DNA of 64,000 nt, taken from positions 248,001 through 312,000 of the forward strand of contig NZ_JAASRW010000006.1 in the NCBI RefSeq assembly GCF_011761355.1. Direction: 5' to 3'. The DNA is from Paenibacillus lupini. GTDB lineage: Bacteria; Bacillota; Bacilli; Paenibacillales; Paenibacillaceae. The stretch's first letter is position 1, and the number at the start of each line of letters is the position of its first letter. This document shows positions 7,415 to 16,549 of this stretch, in pieces. Under the pieces are notes generated by a model. That model had not been told where the DNA came from. It searched no databases and saw nothing but the letters and a program-made list of their open reading frames with translations. Both the position numbers and the translations under genes were made by a program.

Positions 7415-9430
7415 CTACTTAGCAGCTGGCTGCACCGGCAGCCCTTTACTCTCTCGCATCAGCTGGAAGTATACATCCGGCCGGACGAACACAACGTCCT
7501 TATTGTCTTTATAGTAATTCATGGCATTGACGAAATTCTGATAGTTGACCTGCCAAGGGTTGGCTTGAATCGAGACGAATGACGGGGACTTGCCGTCCCA
7601 GCGTTTCAAGCCGTCTGCAACTCCGTCAGTAAGATCGCTCTCCGCACTGCCGTATGCAATATTAAGTTCTTGCCCGGGCAGCGAATTGCCATATACCCCG
7701 ATCGCACCGGTTCCGAACTGGGAAGTGAAACCAAGCAAGTCAGGAGCATCCTTAGCCAATCGCTCAGCTACCTCAGGCTTAATCTCTCCCTTCACATAGT
7801 TCCATATCGTCAGAACGTTCAGGCCAGTTCGCTTCATATACTCATTCGTGCGGGTGAAGAATTTGTCCAAGCCCTCTTCCTTCTCCCAGAAGTTCGGATA
7901 CGTATACCCAACACCCGAAGGGCCCGAGACAAAGGCATCGTTAGGCGTAGCGGATTTGTACAGATAGTCCAGGATCCCTGGCATCGTATCCAGCATCAGC
8001 GGCGAGACTGTCCAGCCGAGCGGAACTTCACCCCGGTTCGGAGAATCCCATACCGTCTTGAAGAAATGCTCCATGTACTGGAGATTATCACCATCGCTAA
8101 GAATAAAGGAAACATAGACTTTATTCTCCAGTGCAGGCTTTTCCGGTACTTGCGGCTTCTCGATTGTACGTGATGTACCGCTAAATACACTTAAGTTTGA
8201 GGAAAAGTCACTTGCTACTGTCGCGAGTCCGTAATCTGAGGTTTTCTTGACGCCTGCTCCTTCATCCGGCCACCAGCCCAGATATAGCCCGGTACCATAA
8301 GGCATATCCTTCATGAATTTACTAAGCATAGCATCTTCATCAGCATCAGCTGGATTCAGCCAAACGACAGCAGCATCAATCCCGATCGCATAATCCCGCA
8401 AATACGACTGGATTCCAGGATCAAGGCCAATGATGGCTTTATGGGTTGCATCTTTCCAGTAGTGGTCGTACAGATAGCCATACACTTCAAGCTTGGATTT
8501 GAATTTACCGCGCAAATCTTCCAGCACAGGAAGATTGTACGGCTCGCTCGTTAATTTGTCCGCAAGGTTCGGCGGAGCAACCAGCGCATTTTTTAAGCCT
8601 GCCATCGTAGTGGCTAGATTAATGGTATCCGGCTGCTGATCGTCGTACACGATAATTCCTTTTAGCTCTGAACGGTATTTGTCCAGCAGCTTCCAGCTGT
8701 CATCCACTTCGGTATATTTCTGATTTAAAGCATCCAGCCAGGAAGTATCTGTTGAGCCCCGTACATTATCGGTATACGAATAAATACGCGGCTGCTTCTG
8801 ATTCACTACTCCTTTCAAGGAAGTGAACAGCAAGTTCTCCTCTTTCCGCAGCGGCCAAAACACCCCAACATCAAACAGCTTCACTGTCGATTTGCCGGTC
8901 CATTGGACTCGGAACTCCAGCTCATGCCCTTCACCCGGAGCCGTAAAAGCCAGCTCGAAGCTTTGCGATGCATTTGGCAATTTAAAATCCCAGTTGCGAA
9001 CATCCTGAGAGGCAAGTACCTTATCTGCTGTCTGATCCCGGACTTCAAGGGATGCTACAACCCCATCCTCATCGGCGAAATTATCGACCTGCAAGTTAAA
9101 TACAGCCTTTATGTCACCAGCCGGTACTTCCTTACGTCCCGTTACATCCAACATAGCCTTATCTGCAGTATCGGCACCTGCTGTCGCCAGCCAGCCGTTT
9201 CCATCCGCTTTACCGGTGTCATGTCCGAAGTTTGTATTCTCTGCCTGATAGTAGTAGTAATCGGTTGTGTAGATCATATCAAGTGTTTCAGCTGGTGTCT
9301 GGAAGGAAGGCAGCGCCTGCTTCTCCGGCCAGCGAACGCCTGCCTCTTGCTTATCCGGCCAAACGAAATAAGCCGATACGACTGCCGCAATAATGATAAC
9401 AAGCGATATCCCTATCATTTTAACTTTCAA
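7415..9430 (-). CDS. GxGYxYP-domain protein, membrane-anchored
   Basis: A 671-residue extracytoplasmic protein with an N-terminal hydrophobic anchor (IGISLVIIIAAVVSAYFVW). The GxGYxYP family is named for a motif seen here as SGVGYTYPNFW near residue 505. The family is often annotated as putative glycoside hydrolase, but the catalytic activity is not established to my knowledge. The N-terminal ~170 residues after the anchor look like a beta-sandwich binding module. The start is a TTG at 9430 behind GGGGGGAAG. It is the last gene of the unit with the glycosidase-like gene and GH38, 33 bp after the former, and probably acts at the cell surface on the same glycan. Confidence 0.8.
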   Translation of the reverse strand: MKVKMIGISLVIIIAAVVSAYFVWPDKQEAGVRWPEKQALPSFQTPAETLDMIYTTDYYYYQAENTNFGHDTGKADGNGWLATAGADTADKAMLDVTGRKEVPAGDIKAVFNLQVDNFADEDGVVASLEVRDQTADKVLASQDVRNWDFKLPNASQSFELAFTAPGEGHELEFRVQWTGKSTVKLFDVGVFWPLRKEENLLFTSLKGVVNQKQPRIYSYTDNVRGSTDTSWLDALNQKYTEVDDSWKLLDKYRSELKGIIVYDDQQPDTINLATTMAGLKNALVAPPNLADKLTSEPYNLPVLEDLRGKFKSKLEVYGYLYDHYWKDATHKAIIGLDPGIQSYLRDYAIGIDAAVVWLNPADADEDAMLSKFMKDMPYGTGLYLGWWPDEGAGVKKTSDYGLATVASDFSSNLSVFSGTSRTIEKPQVPEKPALENKVYVSFILSDGDNLQYMEHFFKTVWDSPNRGEVPLGWTVSPLMLDTMPGILDYLYKSATPNDAFVSGPSGVGYTYPNFWEKEEGLDKFFTRTNEYMKRTGLNVLTIWNYVKGEIKPEVAERLAKDAPDLLGFTSQFGTGAIGVYGNSLPGQELNIAYGSAESDLTDGVADGLKRWDGKSPSFVSIQANPWQVNYQNFVNAMNYYKDNKDVVFVRPDVYFQLMRESKGLPVQPAAK

Positions 9431-9463
9431 CCAGACTTCCCCCCATGTTTATATAGGATTGGA

Positions 9464-11656
9464 TTACCAATGAACTTTTACAGCCATACCTGACGGATCA
9501 TTCGCGTAGCGCAGCAGAAGCGTCGTGCTGCCTTCATCCCATTTGAATTCCACCTGACTACGGATCGACGCACCTTCTTGCCCGAATGTTACTGTTCTAG
9601 GTCTGCGAGGACATTGGAAACGGGCAGCCGCCTGTGTACCTGCTGGTCCAAAGGCTACAAATCCAAAGCCGTCTGCACTCTCTTTTACTTCATCAATACG
9701 AGAAGCCGCCCCGATTAACTGCACGCCATCTCCTGCTTTACTCAAATCATAGAGCAGCGCTTGCTCGCCAGGCTTCACGGTCACCTGATCAAGAACAGGT
9801 AAATTCGCATCCAGCAAATCAATCAGCTTCCCGCTGATTGTATACGGCTCATCACTCACCGATTCATCAAGGACAGCAGCTATGATATAAGGGCCTCTCT
9901 GCAAGGCCATACCGTTCTGCTTCTCCCAGCGGAGCTTCTCACCATTGGTAAGGTTTGCGGCTGCAACAGCAGATGCAACCGTTTGTCTAAGCTGCTCGCC
10001 CGCTTCCGGTAAGATCGCACATTGCGACGGATGCAGCGGCAAGTATGCGAGACAGCCTTTGCCAACGGCATACTCGCCTGCTGCAAGCTCTGTGTCCAGC
10101 CCAAGACTGGCGAATAGATGCTCCATTGGAGAAGCATATTTCTTGCTTCCCTGATTCCACCATTCGCGGACGCCGTGGAAGTCGTCACTGCCGTCTCCCA
10201 CATAGATCAGAGTGCCGCCTTCCTTCACCCATTCCGCAAGTACATTGTGTAATCCGGATGATTCCGGCTTCATATATTCATAGCTGAGCACCAGTACCCG
10301 GTAATCATCCAGGTAACCAGGGAATCTTCCCGCATTGTCCAATTGCACGGGGCGAACGGCTGCGCCATGCTTAAGAAGCGGCAGCGCAAGGCCATAGAAA
10401 GGAGACCAGTCCAGCAGTTCCATAAATTCATTCCCTAGTGCTGAAGCTACTTCTGTTCCGTCGTATTTGAAGAAGGCCGCTTCTTCACTCCAGTCCGGAT
10501 GGTTCCGTTGGTACATCGCGGAATCAGCCAGCAAAAGTCCTACCTGCAGGCCGTCTGTCAGCCATTTGGCATCCTGGCCTTCCATTGTGCCAAGAACATT
10601 CAGCACAATTTGCAGCTCCGTTGCGTACGAAGCCGGAATTCTTTCTTTGCCGTCGCCGCCTTCTCTTGGATATTCGCCTTTATAGATCCGTCTTGGCCAT
10701 GGACATACCTCATAACGGCTGACATGCGGATGCAGAAGGGAAGCAACTAATGTGCGAATGTAGTTGGTACGGTAGTCCTTCCAAGTAAACTTGGGATCAT
10801 CTGCAATGGGATCATGCAAGAACCACATTCTGCGATCCGTACCGCGGACAAGCTCCTGCATAATGCCATATTCCAAATAAGCGGTCTCGAACGTACGCTC
10901 TTTGCGGACACCATTGTAGACATTTGGCGTTTGCGCCGTTCCCGTCCATACCTGTGCGATGTAACCATCCACACCAGGCAATTCAAGCAGCTTCGATTCC
11001 GGGCTGACAATACGCCATTGCGTGTAGTTAATCAAGCTATGAGTTGGTACATAAAAGCGAATACGGCGATCGTATTTTTGCATCGCATATTCCTTCAGGG
11101 TACTGCAGATCCGGTCGAGTGTCCGCGTGTACAGATAAGCTTTCAGCTTCGAAGCCCGGTATTGCGCATCTACCGAAGCATGCGGCGCCTGCCATGGCTC
11201 ACGGTAGTAGATCTCCCATTCCCGCTTGAACGCGTCCGAGTATCCGCCTTCTACCCAGAACTCCGGCTCTTCCAGATGGATCGCTTCCACTCCGGCATCA
11301 ACCGCGATCCGAATCCGTTCGGTCAAAAAATCGGCATAAGCGATTGTTGGTACCATATAGGGGATATCCACGGAGGTGCCGTGAATGATATTCTCATATT
11401 TACGGTTTTTCTGGGCTTCATCCCAATGCGTTCTGCCGTCGATTTTCCCATTCAAGTAATCCTGATAGCCGCCCCATGATACGCCAGTCATCAGATGTAC
11501 GACATAGCCCTTTTCCTTCCAAGCTCGAATACGCTCTTGAAAATCCCCATGAATGCCGTACACCATTACAAAGTCTGTCTGCAGATCGTAAGACGGATCG
11601 TAAGACCCGCCTTCCTGAAAGCCTGTCAGTTCCTCACGGCGATCTCTTCTTATCAT
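9464..11656 (-). CDS. Putative glycosidase, TIM-barrel type, family unassigned
   Basis: A 730-residue protein without a signal peptide. The first ~350 residues read as a TIM barrel, with an acidic strand end AIHLEEPEFWVEGG that could supply a catalytic Glu. Residues ~400-560 resemble the flavodoxin-like trimerisation domain of GH42-type beta-galactosidases (YLDDYRVLVLSYEYMKPES, EWVKEGGTLIYVGDG). The C-terminus is beta-rich. It lies between GH38 and the GxGYxYP gene on the same strand, which supports glycan degradation. I cannot assign a GH family or substrate. RBS GGGGAGG precedes ATG 11656. Confidence 0.6.
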   Translation of the reverse strand: MIRRDRREELTGFQEGGSYDPSYDLQTDFVMVYGIHGDFQERIRAWKEKGYVVHLMTGVSWGGYQDYLNGKIDGRTHWDEAQKNRKYENIIHGTSVDIPYMVPTIAYADFLTERIRIAVDAGVEAIHLEEPEFWVEGGYSDAFKREWEIYYREPWQAPHASVDAQYRASKLKAYLYTRTLDRICSTLKEYAMQKYDRRIRFYVPTHSLINYTQWRIVSPESKLLELPGVDGYIAQVWTGTAQTPNVYNGVRKERTFETAYLEYGIMQELVRGTDRRMWFLHDPIADDPKFTWKDYRTNYIRTLVASLLHPHVSRYEVCPWPRRIYKGEYPREGGDGKERIPASYATELQIVLNVLGTMEGQDAKWLTDGLQVGLLLADSAMYQRNHPDWSEEAAFFKYDGTEVASALGNEFMELLDWSPFYGLALPLLKHGAAVRPVQLDNAGRFPGYLDDYRVLVLSYEYMKPESSGLHNVLAEWVKEGGTLIYVGDGSDDFHGVREWWNQGSKKYASPMEHLFASLGLDTELAAGEYAVGKGCLAYLPLHPSQCAILPEAGEQLRQTVASAVAAANLTNGEKLRWEKQNGMALQRGPYIIAAVLDESVSDEPYTISGKLIDLLDANLPVLDQVTVKPGEQALLYDLSKAGDGVQLIGAASRIDEVKESADGFGFVAFGPAGTQAAARFQCPRRPRTVTFGQEGASIRSQVEFKWDEGSTTLLLRYANDPSGMAVKVHW

Positions 11657-11689
11657 GAATGTTAGTCCTCCCCATAACTGATTAAATGA

Positions 11690-11724
11690 AAAAAAGGGGG
11701 AAGCTTTCCGGCTAACCCCCTTGC
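11690..11724 (-). terminator. Terminator between GH38 and next gene
   Basis: AAGGGGGTTAGC and GCTTCCCCCTT pair on the minus strand and are followed by TTTTTTTC, directly after the GH38 stop. It may reduce expression of the two downstream genes. Confidence 0.8.
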
Positions 11725-11728
11725 TTAA

Positions 11729-14725
11729 TTATCCTAGTTTTACGCGAAGAGACTTAATTTCGAATGGCTGGAATGTTAATCTATCTACCGCTTTACCGAG
11801 CGGATTTTCCATCAGATCCACTTCTTCTATCTCCACACCTGTCACCCCAAAGGCTACCGATGTCTCGGCGAATGTTCCGGATGTTTCATACAGACGGATA
11901 ATCAGATCATCCGTATCCTCTGCTTTCTTCACCGCTTCCACCATGACATGTGGATTGTCCACTTGAATAAGCGAAGCAAACGAGGCTGTATTACCTGCAG
12001 TGCCTTGATCAGACTCTGCTACCGTCAATGGCGTATTAAGCTCATATCCTTTGCGGTACACCTCAGCCTGAATAAAATCGCCGCGATGCGGATAAATCGC
12101 ATACACGAATTGATGCTCTGCGCGGTCTGCAACCGGGTCTGGATAACTTGGGCTGCGAAGCAAGTTGATGTCCAGCACATTTCGTTCTGCACTGTAGCCA
12201 TATTTGCTGTCACTGAGCAGCGCTACGCCGTAATCCGGCTGTGAAAGATCAATATATTGATGAGCGCAAATCTCGTCTCTTACGAATTCGATCATATTAT
12301 TCCGGGTCGTAGGGCGCTTCAAGTAACCAAATTGAATCTCGCAGTTCACATGGTCGGTCATCACTTGTACCGGGAATGAAACGCGAAGCATTTTCTCTGC
12401 TTCTTTCCAGTCAGCCTTCGTCTCGAAGCGTACGGTTGTACCCTCTTCATCCAGCACAATACGCTGTACGAGTGTCGATTCCCCGAACTTGTACTGCTGC
12501 TCCATCACCACTTGATGACCATCAATAGAATAAGAACTCTCTTCAAGCTTCATGCGGCCAGCCACTGCATCCCGGTAATCTCTTGGGAAATCCCAAGCAT
12601 CGCCTTTATCGTGATATATCGTAAACACATTAGCCGCTGCACCTGGTGCGATAGACTCTCTGCCTGCCGCTTTATCATAGAGAGACGCGATACTGCCGTC
12701 CTGTCCAAACGTGACGCGCAAATAACGGTTCTCCAGTTGACGTTCGCCAGCCCGGAGTCCGGATTGTTCTCCTGCTCCCGTACTAAGCTTCGCTTCTGCA
12801 AGGGAGGCAAATCCCATTGGAGGAACCTTCACGGCATAACGTTTACCTTGATGAGCAACGATTTCGTTACGCTCCCACGGCAAAGAGTTAAAGACAACCG
12901 CCTGACCTTCCCCTGCCCCGGCCAATCTAGCAGCCTTGGCATAGGTTTGTGCAAGTAATTGCTGCGTTCTGCTATGCATCGCCGCATAACGTTCCAGCGA
13001 TTCCTCGAACACACGGGTAATCGATGAGCCAGGCAAAATATCATGGAACTGATAGAGAAGTGTCTCTTTCCATATTTCTTCAAGCTCTTCCGACGGATAG
13101 GCATTCTCGCCCATCGCCAGCAATAGAGAAGCAGCAAATTCGAGCTCTCTGAGCGACTTTTCCATCTTGCGGTTATACCATTTGTTGCGCGCCTGCGTCG
13201 TCAATGTTCCTTGATGCTTCTCCAGATACAACTCCCCGCGATAGGTTTGGAATCGGGATTTCTCCTGCTCCAGCTTGCGGAAGAAAGATAAGGAATCTTC
13301 CTGCACGACAGGAGGCAGTCCAAGCAGATTATGCTCACGTGCTAATCGCTCCAGATGCTCCTCGCCTGGCCCCCCGCCACCGTCGCCGATACCAAACAAC
13401 ATCAGGGCATGCTCGGAAACATTACGATCCAGATAGCTGTTCTCAATCTTCGCAAGTGATCTTGGCGCACTTGGGCTGTTATACGTATCTTCCGGCGGAA
13501 GGTGTGTCAGCACTTTGCTGCCATCAATACCTTCCCATTCAAAGCTGTGATGAGGATGAGTATTGTACACGTTCCACGACAGCTTTTGCGTCATCATATA
13601 ATCAACACCGGATTTTCTAAGCAGCTGTGGCAAACTTGCCGAATAACCAAATACATCCGGCAGCCAAAGAATCTTAACCTCTTGGCCAAACTCCTGCTGG
13701 TAGAAGCGCTTGCCGTACAAAATCTGCCGCACCAAGGCTTCCCCGCCGGAGATGTTCGTGTCAGGCTCTACCCACATAGCTCCCTGTACTTCCCAGCGTC
13801 CTTCTGTAATTCGTTCCTTGATCCGGTCATACAGCTTTGGATAATGCTCTTTCATCCATTGATATAATTGCGGCTGGCTTGCGCCAAACACATAATCCGG
13901 GTATTTCTCCATGTTCGTTAACACAGTGGAAAAAGTACGTGCGCCCTTACGGATCGTCTCACGGATCGGCCACAGCCAGGCAAGGTCGATATGAGCATGA
14001 CCAATAGCACTAACCGTCAGAACAGGATCTCCACCTTGCTTGGAGAGTTCTTTGGCAAGAACTTCTCTAGCGCGCTGTGCAGTCTCTTCATTTATAACTT
14101 CAAGCATAAGTGCTGCATCATACAAGCTTTGAATGACACGCTCTTGTCTTGCACTTTTCTCCGCCACATGCTCCGCCAGCTCGAGAAGCACCTCGAAATC
14201 GTAGTACAGCTGACGAATCTCCTCGTAACAAATCGCGATATCCGCTTCCTTTAAAGTGCCGCTGCGGTACTTGCCGAACAGATCGTTACAGCCGGCATCT
14301 GCCCACAGATCGACCTGCTCTCCAGCAGCCGACATTCCCAGATCAACAACACGTTTGCCAGGTAAACCTAAGCTGAAGTCAAATTCGGAATTAATATTAG
14401 TGAGCCCTTGTTTAGGTGAGCCTTCCTCATCAACCAGACAAAGCTCTCCATTAATATCGATCAGCAGAACAGCTTTATGTCCTGCCACGGCATCAGGAAC
14501 AATCCCTTCAAACCGAAACCATGCGCAATCCCATAAGTTCCCCCATTTATCACCTGGTGTAAGTTCAAGACGTGTACCGTTGTTCCGCTCGGAATAAGGC
14601 ACCGGTTCCTTCGTCACCCATGCCGTAACCTTCATTGCCGATACGGGTTCGTAGATGGAATCGCGTATTCTCGGCAATAAATCCTTTGCTTTGTGTAGTT
14701 TTAATCGATTTATTTCGTATGGCAT
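11729..14725 (-). CDS. GH38 alpha-mannosidase
   Basis: A large cytoplasmic exo-alpha-mannosidase (998 residues), a zinc-dependent retaining enzyme acting on mannosyl oligosaccharides. The zinc motif GHAHIDLAWLWP near residue 250 and the nucleophile region LPDVFGYSASLPQLL near residue 360 are both intact. The long C-terminal beta-domains are present and the length is usual for bacterial GH38. The start ATG 14725 follows GGGAG with 8-base spacing; a GTG at 14734 overlaps the ribosome site and is rejected. It lies downstream of the ABC importer genes and behind the long palindrome at 14745-14996, and is probably co-transcribed with the binding lipoprotein. Confidence 0.95.
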   Translation of the reverse strand: MPYEINRLKLHKAKDLLPRIRDSIYEPVSAMKVTAWVTKEPVPYSERNNGTRLELTPGDKWGNLWDCAWFRFEGIVPDAVAGHKAVLLIDINGELCLVDEEGSPKQGLTNINSEFDFSLGLPGKRVVDLGMSAAGEQVDLWADAGCNDLFGKYRSGTLKEADIAICYEEIRQLYYDFEVLLELAEHVAEKSARQERVIQSLYDAALMLEVINEETAQRAREVLAKELSKQGGDPVLTVSAIGHAHIDLAWLWPIRETIRKGARTFSTVLTNMEKYPDYVFGASQPQLYQWMKEHYPKLYDRIKERITEGRWEVQGAMWVEPDTNISGGEALVRQILYGKRFYQQEFGQEVKILWLPDVFGYSASLPQLLRKSGVDYMMTQKLSWNVYNTHPHHSFEWEGIDGSKVLTHLPPEDTYNSPSAPRSLAKIENSYLDRNVSEHALMLFGIGDGGGGPGEEHLERLAREHNLLGLPPVVQEDSLSFFRKLEQEKSRFQTYRGELYLEKHQGTLTTQARNKWYNRKMEKSLRELEFAASLLLAMGENAYPSEELEEIWKETLLYQFHDILPGSSITRVFEESLERYAAMHSRTQQLLAQTYAKAARLAGAGEGQAVVFNSLPWERNEIVAHQGKRYAVKVPPMGFASLAEAKLSTGAGEQSGLRAGERQLENRYLRVTFGQDGSIASLYDKAAGRESIAPGAAANVFTIYHDKGDAWDFPRDYRDAVAGRMKLEESSYSIDGHQVVMEQQYKFGESTLVQRIVLDEEGTTVRFETKADWKEAEKMLRVSFPVQVMTDHVNCEIQFGYLKRPTTRNNMIEFVRDEICAHQYIDLSQPDYGVALLSDSKYGYSAERNVLDINLLRSPSYPDPVADRAEHQFVYAIYPHRGDFIQAEVYRKGYELNTPLTVAESDQGTAGNTASFASLIQVDNPHVMVEAVKKAEDTDDLIIRLYETSGTFAETSVAFGVTGVEIEEVDLMENPLGKAVDRLTFQPFEIKSLRVKLG

Positions 14726-14744
14726 GTTAGTCACTCCCGGTTTG

Positions 14745-14770
14745 AAAAAAAGAGGACTGATTAACAGTCC
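14745..14770 (-). terminator. Intrinsic terminator/attenuator upstream of GH38
   Basis: On the minus strand AGGACTG-TTAAT-CAGTCCT is followed by CTTTTTTT, a compact terminator just before the GH38 ribosome site. It lies inside the left arm of the larger palindrome and could set the ratio of lipoprotein to GH38 expression. Confidence 0.65.
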
Positions 14771-14996
14771 TGTTGTTGGAAGGTGATTGGGTACTTGCTA
14801 TGAGCTATCGGGATACGGGGTACCTCTTTCAGCCGCTGTTGTCTGCAGGAAAAGTGAACTATTTTTAGTGTGAATATTTCCTGCAGACAAAGGCGGGCGC
14901 TATCGCTCTTCAAGAGCTACCCCTGCTCCCTATGCTCTGCTGCGTAAACAATACTTCCAAATCAAACAGGACGTGTTAAGAAAGTCCTCTTTTTTT
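14745..14996. repeat. 252-bp long imperfect palindrome
   Basis: Almost the whole gap between the lipoprotein and GH38 genes is one fold-back sequence. The outer arms AAAAAAAGAGGACT (14745-14758) and AGTCCTCTTTTTTT (14983-14996) are perfect. The inner arms TTGTCTGCAGGAAA (14839-14852) and TTTCCTGCAGACAA (14877-14890) are perfect. The sequence between them pairs imperfectly along its length. Transcribed RNA would form a very long hairpin. It could be a MITE-like insertion or a stabilising or attenuating 3' structure. Confidence 0.75.
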
Positions 14997-15009
14997 GTTT
15001 TTTTTAAAA

Positions 15010-16458
15010 TTATTTGGTTACTTGCTCTGCTTTCTTTTGGGCGTCGTCAAGGATTGCTTTTACATCGCCTTTGGTCATCAGGGATTTTACGACCGCGTCA
15101 CCCCAGATTTGCCATACCTTCGAGTTGTCTTTCGCAAAAGTTGGCAAGCCTGAAACATTACCGGACATGGCTTGGTAATGCAGGTACATCTCTGGATGCT
15201 TCTCTTTGTATTCCGGCGATTCAGAGATTTCCTTCAGAATCGGGGAGCGTACATTGGAGTCTGCAACCAGCTGTTGAACTTCTTTGCTGTACATCGCTTT
15301 GATGTATTCAAATGCTGCTTCTTTGTTCTTCGCAGCTTTTGGCACCGAGTTAAATGCAGCACCAATCGTTACGTTTGCAGCTTGGCCGCTTGGGGACAAT
15401 GGAATCGGCGACATACCGCAATCGAGTCCACTATCTTTACACTGCTGTACTTGCCAAGGACCATCAATCAGATAGGCTGTTTGCCCTTTTTTCCAAGCAT
15501 CGAAGTACGTGCCTTCGTTATTGTTAACCATCAAGCCTGCTGGATGATCTGCATTCAGCTCACGAAGCAGGTTGATCGTCTCTACATTCGCATCCGAGTT
15601 AAAGGTTGGCAGACCATTCTCATCGGCAAAGCTGCCGCCATTAATACCAATTAGAGCGCCATAGCGCAAGTATCCGCCGAAGTTCGGAGCGCCATAAACG
15701 CCACCGCCGTAAAACTTGCCTTTACCGGCTTCTGTTACTTTTTTGGAGTTATCAGCCAGCTCTTGCCAAGTAGTAATCGGCTTCTCAGGATCAATGCCTG
15801 CTTCCTTCACCAGCTTCTTGTTCCAATACAGGCTGCTTACGCCAGGCTGCAGGGCAAGACCGTAAATTTTACCTTCATACTCCATCGGCTTCCAAGCAGC
15901 CGGCGAGACGTTATTACGGAGCTCATCAGCAATGTCATCAGGGAACGGCTCGAGCAGACCTTGCTGAGCAAAGCCCGGCATTTGTGTTTCACCTACAATA
16001 ATATCTGGAACATTTTTGGCTAGGAATCCTGCTGTTTCCTTCTGGATCAGCGGCTCGCCCCAACCCCAGTCTTCCGCTTTAATACTGATGTTTTTTTCTT
16101 TCAGCTTGCCGGACATGATCTTCTGATAATTAAGCGGGAAAGATTCTACAAGAGTACCTGGCGTGTAATTGATATCAACACCTTGTCCCTTTAATTCCTT
16201 CTCTTTTGGTGCAAACAAATCATCCATCTTACCAACACCGATGCCTACAGCACCTTCGTTAAGTACAGTGATCGTTACCGGATCTCCTGAAGCCGCAGCC
16301 CCGGTTGATTCAGCCGGCTCTGTTGAAGCAGACTCCGTCGGCTCTGCCGAGTTCTGAGGCTGATTGTTTCCGTTAGAATTGTTGTTACCGCCGCATGCTG
16401 TTAATGAGAATGTTAAGAGTGCAGTTACAAACAAGGATGTGATCTTTGTTTTATTCAC
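15010..16458 (-). CDS. Sugar ABC transporter substrate-binding lipoprotein
   Basis: A 482-residue family-1 extracellular solute-binding protein delivering a carbohydrate to the CUT1 importer. It has a lipoprotein signal with lipobox LTAC at Cys21, followed by a low-complexity Asn/Ser/Glu linker (GGNNNSNGNNQ...). Typical features of the fold include AWKKGQTAYLIDGPWQ and an aromatic-lined cleft. The start is GTG 16458 behind GGAGGGG. It has its own promoter with two operators (16502-16545), separate from the permeases, so it can be made in excess. No ATPase gene is present, so a shared MsmX-type ATPase elsewhere is presumed. Confidence 0.93.
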   Translation of the reverse strand: MNKTKITSLFVTALLTFSLTACGGNNNSNGNNQPQNSAEPTESASTEPAESTGAAASGDPVTITVLNEGAVGIGVGKMDDLFAPKEKELKGQGVDINYTPGTLVESFPLNYQKIMSGKLKEKNISIKAEDWGWGEPLIQKETAGFLAKNVPDIIVGETQMPGFAQQGLLEPFPDDIADELRNNVSPAAWKPMEYEGKIYGLALQPGVSSLYWNKKLVKEAGIDPEKPITTWQELADNSKKVTEAGKGKFYGGGVYGAPNFGGYLRYGALIGINGGSFADENGLPTFNSDANVETINLLRELNADHPAGLMVNNNEGTYFDAWKKGQTAYLIDGPWQVQQCKDSGLDCGMSPIPLSPSGQAANVTIGAAFNSVPKAAKNKEAAFEYIKAMYSKEVQQLVADSNVRSPILKEISESPEYKEKHPEMYLHYQAMSGNVSGLPTFAKDNSKVWQIWGDAVVKSLMTKGDVKAILDDAQKKAEQVTK

Positions 16459-16501
16459 ATAAACCCCTCCAATTTAGGATGATAACTGACCTGTCGCAAT
16501 T

Positions 16502-16545
16502 AATATATCATGACTATTTGTTATATTCAATATGTTATAACAAAT
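16502..16545 (-). promoter_or_regulatory. Promoter and double operator of lipoprotein gene
   Basis: On the minus strand, TTGAAT (plus 16525-16530) and TATATT (plus 16502-16507) are 17 bp apart. Two copies of the palindrome ATTTGTTATAACAAAT overlap the -35 region and spacer: 16516-16531 (13/16 match) and 16530-16545 (15/16 match). Occupancy would block RNA polymerase. Confidence 0.75.
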
Positions 16546-16549
16546 ATTT

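Noticed and set aside
14735-15009. Hidden small gene in the lipoprotein-GH38 gap
   Set aside because: The sequence is a palindrome; no frame has an RBS or protein-like composition.
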